Assembly: GCA_022821935.1 (NCBI GenBank)
Contig: JAJECR010000112.1
Location: 1-13,674 of the forward strand
Direction: 5' to 3'
Origin: Candidatus Latescibacterota bacterium
Lineage (GTDB): Bacteria > JAAXHH01
DNA length: 13,674 nt
The notes beneath the pieces are model-generated. The model saw only the letters and a list, made by a program, of their open reading frames with translations, was not told the origin of the DNA and did not search any database. Both the position numbers and the translations under genes were made by a program. Numbering within the stretch: position 1 is the first letter of the stretch; the number at the start of each line of letters is the position of its first letter. This document shows positions 12,883 to 13,674 of the stretch, in pieces.

Positions 12883-13674
12883 GCATCCTCCTGTTCCCGG
12901 TGCCTCAGCCGGACCGTCAGGCCCGGGCGCACTTTCAGGTGTGCCGCCAGGCGTTCCGCGAAGTAGACCGAACGGTGCTGCCCGCCCGTGCACCCGAAGG
13001 CGACGGTCAGGTCGCTGAACCCGCGCCGCAGGTGGTGGTCGACCGCCCGGTCGACCATGGTCTGCGCATCCCCCATGAAGGACCGGGCTTCCTCGAGTTC
13101 GTCCAGGAAGGCCGCCACCGGCGGGTCCTTCCCCGTCAGGGCCGCGTATTCCGGATTACGCCCTGGGTTCTTCACGACCCGGCAGTCGAAAATGAACCCT
13201 CCGCCGTTTCCGCTCGGGTCCCGGGGCAGGCCGAGGTGATAGGAAAAACTCCAGAGGTGGACGGTCAGGCCTTCTCCAGACGCTTCTCCCATTCCCCGAA
13301 GCGCCGGATCGTCGACGATGCGCGACCAGATCCGGTCCAGTTCAGGCAGGCTGACCGGCAGATCGGCCCGCGCCAAAAGGCCTTCGAGGTTTCGGACGCC
13401 GGGGGAGATGCTCGTCAGGAAGTGGGATTTCCCTTCGTAGAGTCCCCGGTACCCGTAGGCACCCAGCGCCTGCATGAGGCGGACCAGGGCGTAACCGTAG
13501 TAGTAGGCGAGAAAGGACGCCCGTTGCACCGGCGCATATGCGCCCACCGCCTCGATATAGTAATCCAGGAGTTCGCCCCGGGTCTCCCAGGGAATATCCG
13601 CCTTGCCATCCTGCAGCAGGGAGGCGGCGTCATATTGAAGCGCGCCTTGCCGCCCGCCCTGGTCGTCGATGTAG
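12879..13674 (-). CDS. APH/AmgK-type phosphotransferase fused to RapZ C-terminal domain (5' end outside)
   Basis: The frame is open to the right window edge, so the N-terminus is missing; 264 residues are visible. The first part (YIDDQGGRQGALQYDAASLLQD) has the IDxQ metal-binding and ALQYDxASLL features of the aminoglycoside-phosphotransferase/choline-kinase fold as used by AmgK-type sugar kinases, followed by a helical C-lobe. The second part, about the last 125 residues, is a RapZ C-terminal domain: GGGFIFDCRVVKNPGRNPEY, LTGKDPPV, and the diagnostic FGCTGGQHRSVYFAERLA. In E. coli RapZ this domain binds glucosamine-6-phosphate and the small RNA GlmZ. Here the RapZ N-terminal P-loop kinase is replaced by the APH kinase. 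With the coupled MurU-like gene, the kinase likely phosphorylates MurNAc or GlcNAc at C1. The function of the fused domain, such as sensing amino sugar phosphate, is inference. Confidence 0.83.
   Translation of the reverse strand, partial: YIDDQGGRQGALQYDAASLLQDGKADIPWETRGELLDYYIEAVGAYAPVQRASFLAYYYGYALVRLMQALGAYGYRGLYEGKSHFLTSISPGVRNLEGLLARADLPVSLPELDRIWSRIVDDPALRGMGEASGEGLTVHLWSFSYHLGLPRDPSGNGGGFIFDCRVVKNPGRNPEYAALTGKDPPVAAFLDELEEARSFMGDAQTMVDRAVDHHLRRGFSDLTVAFGCTGGQHRSVYFAERLAAHLKVRPGLTVRLRHREQEDA

Noticed and set aside
1..13674. CRISPR array, transposase, integrase, phage or tRNA genes
   Set aside because: I saw no regularly spaced repeats, DDE or recombinase motifs, or cloverleaf sequences on either strand.

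Overview
The window is GC-rich bacterial chromosomal DNA with tight, mostly operonic gene packing. I see no rRNA, tRNA, CRISPR array, phage gene or insertion sequence. The gene mix (DUF6807/PmoA-family protein, MoxR-DUF58 pair, MalK-type ABC ATPase, ornithine-cyclodeaminase-family enzyme with several PLP enzymes, KamA-like radical SAM protein, phosphotransferase-RapZ fusion next to a MurU-like nucleotidyltransferase) would suit an uncultured Gram-negative of the FCB/Latescibacterota/Gemmatimonadota/Poribacteria type. That placement is inference only; no marker gene is present.

Layout, left to right. (1) 1-601: 3' part of a DUF6807 (PmoA-like) gene cut by the window edge. (2) 704-997: a small protein made almost wholly of 11-residue coiled-coil repeats, in a less GC-rich patch. 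(3) 1234-3172: a MoxR AAA+ ATPase and a DUF58 protein, facing (4) 3282-4382 (minus): a MalK/UgpC/MsmX-type ABC ATPase with no permease nearby; a hairpin lies between the convergent units. (5) 4383-4700: a divergent promoter region with three copies of ATTGACAA, one forming a good sigma70-type promoter for the ABC gene. (6) 4701-9567: a four-gene operon of an ornithine cyclodeaminase/mu-crystallin family enzyme, a class I/II aminotransferase, a class V aminotransferase-like enzyme and a fourth, unfamiliar PLP fold-type-I enzyme. (7) 9600-10036: a HicB-type antitoxin with no HicA partner, preceded by a perfect palindrome centred on TATAAT and by a ten-codon ORF that looks like the first codons of a deleted hicA. 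(8) 10129-11520 (minus): a KamA-family radical SAM protein, preceded by about 0.6 kb without a convincing gene. (9) 12115-13674 (minus): a MurU-like nucleotidyltransferase translationally coupled (GTGA overlap) to a gene fusing the end of an APH/AmgK-type kinase to a RapZ C-terminal domain; the latter runs off the window.

How the genes may work together. The four-gene operon looks like one amino-acid pathway: an NAD(P)-dependent OCD-type enzyme plus three different PLP enzymes. The substrate cannot be read from sequence, and it is the best candidate here for an undescribed pathway. The last two genes resemble the AmgK-MurU cell-wall recycling shunt with a RapZ sensor domain attached to the kinase. 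The hicB locus looks like a toxin-antitoxin system that lost its toxin and kept its autoregulatory site.
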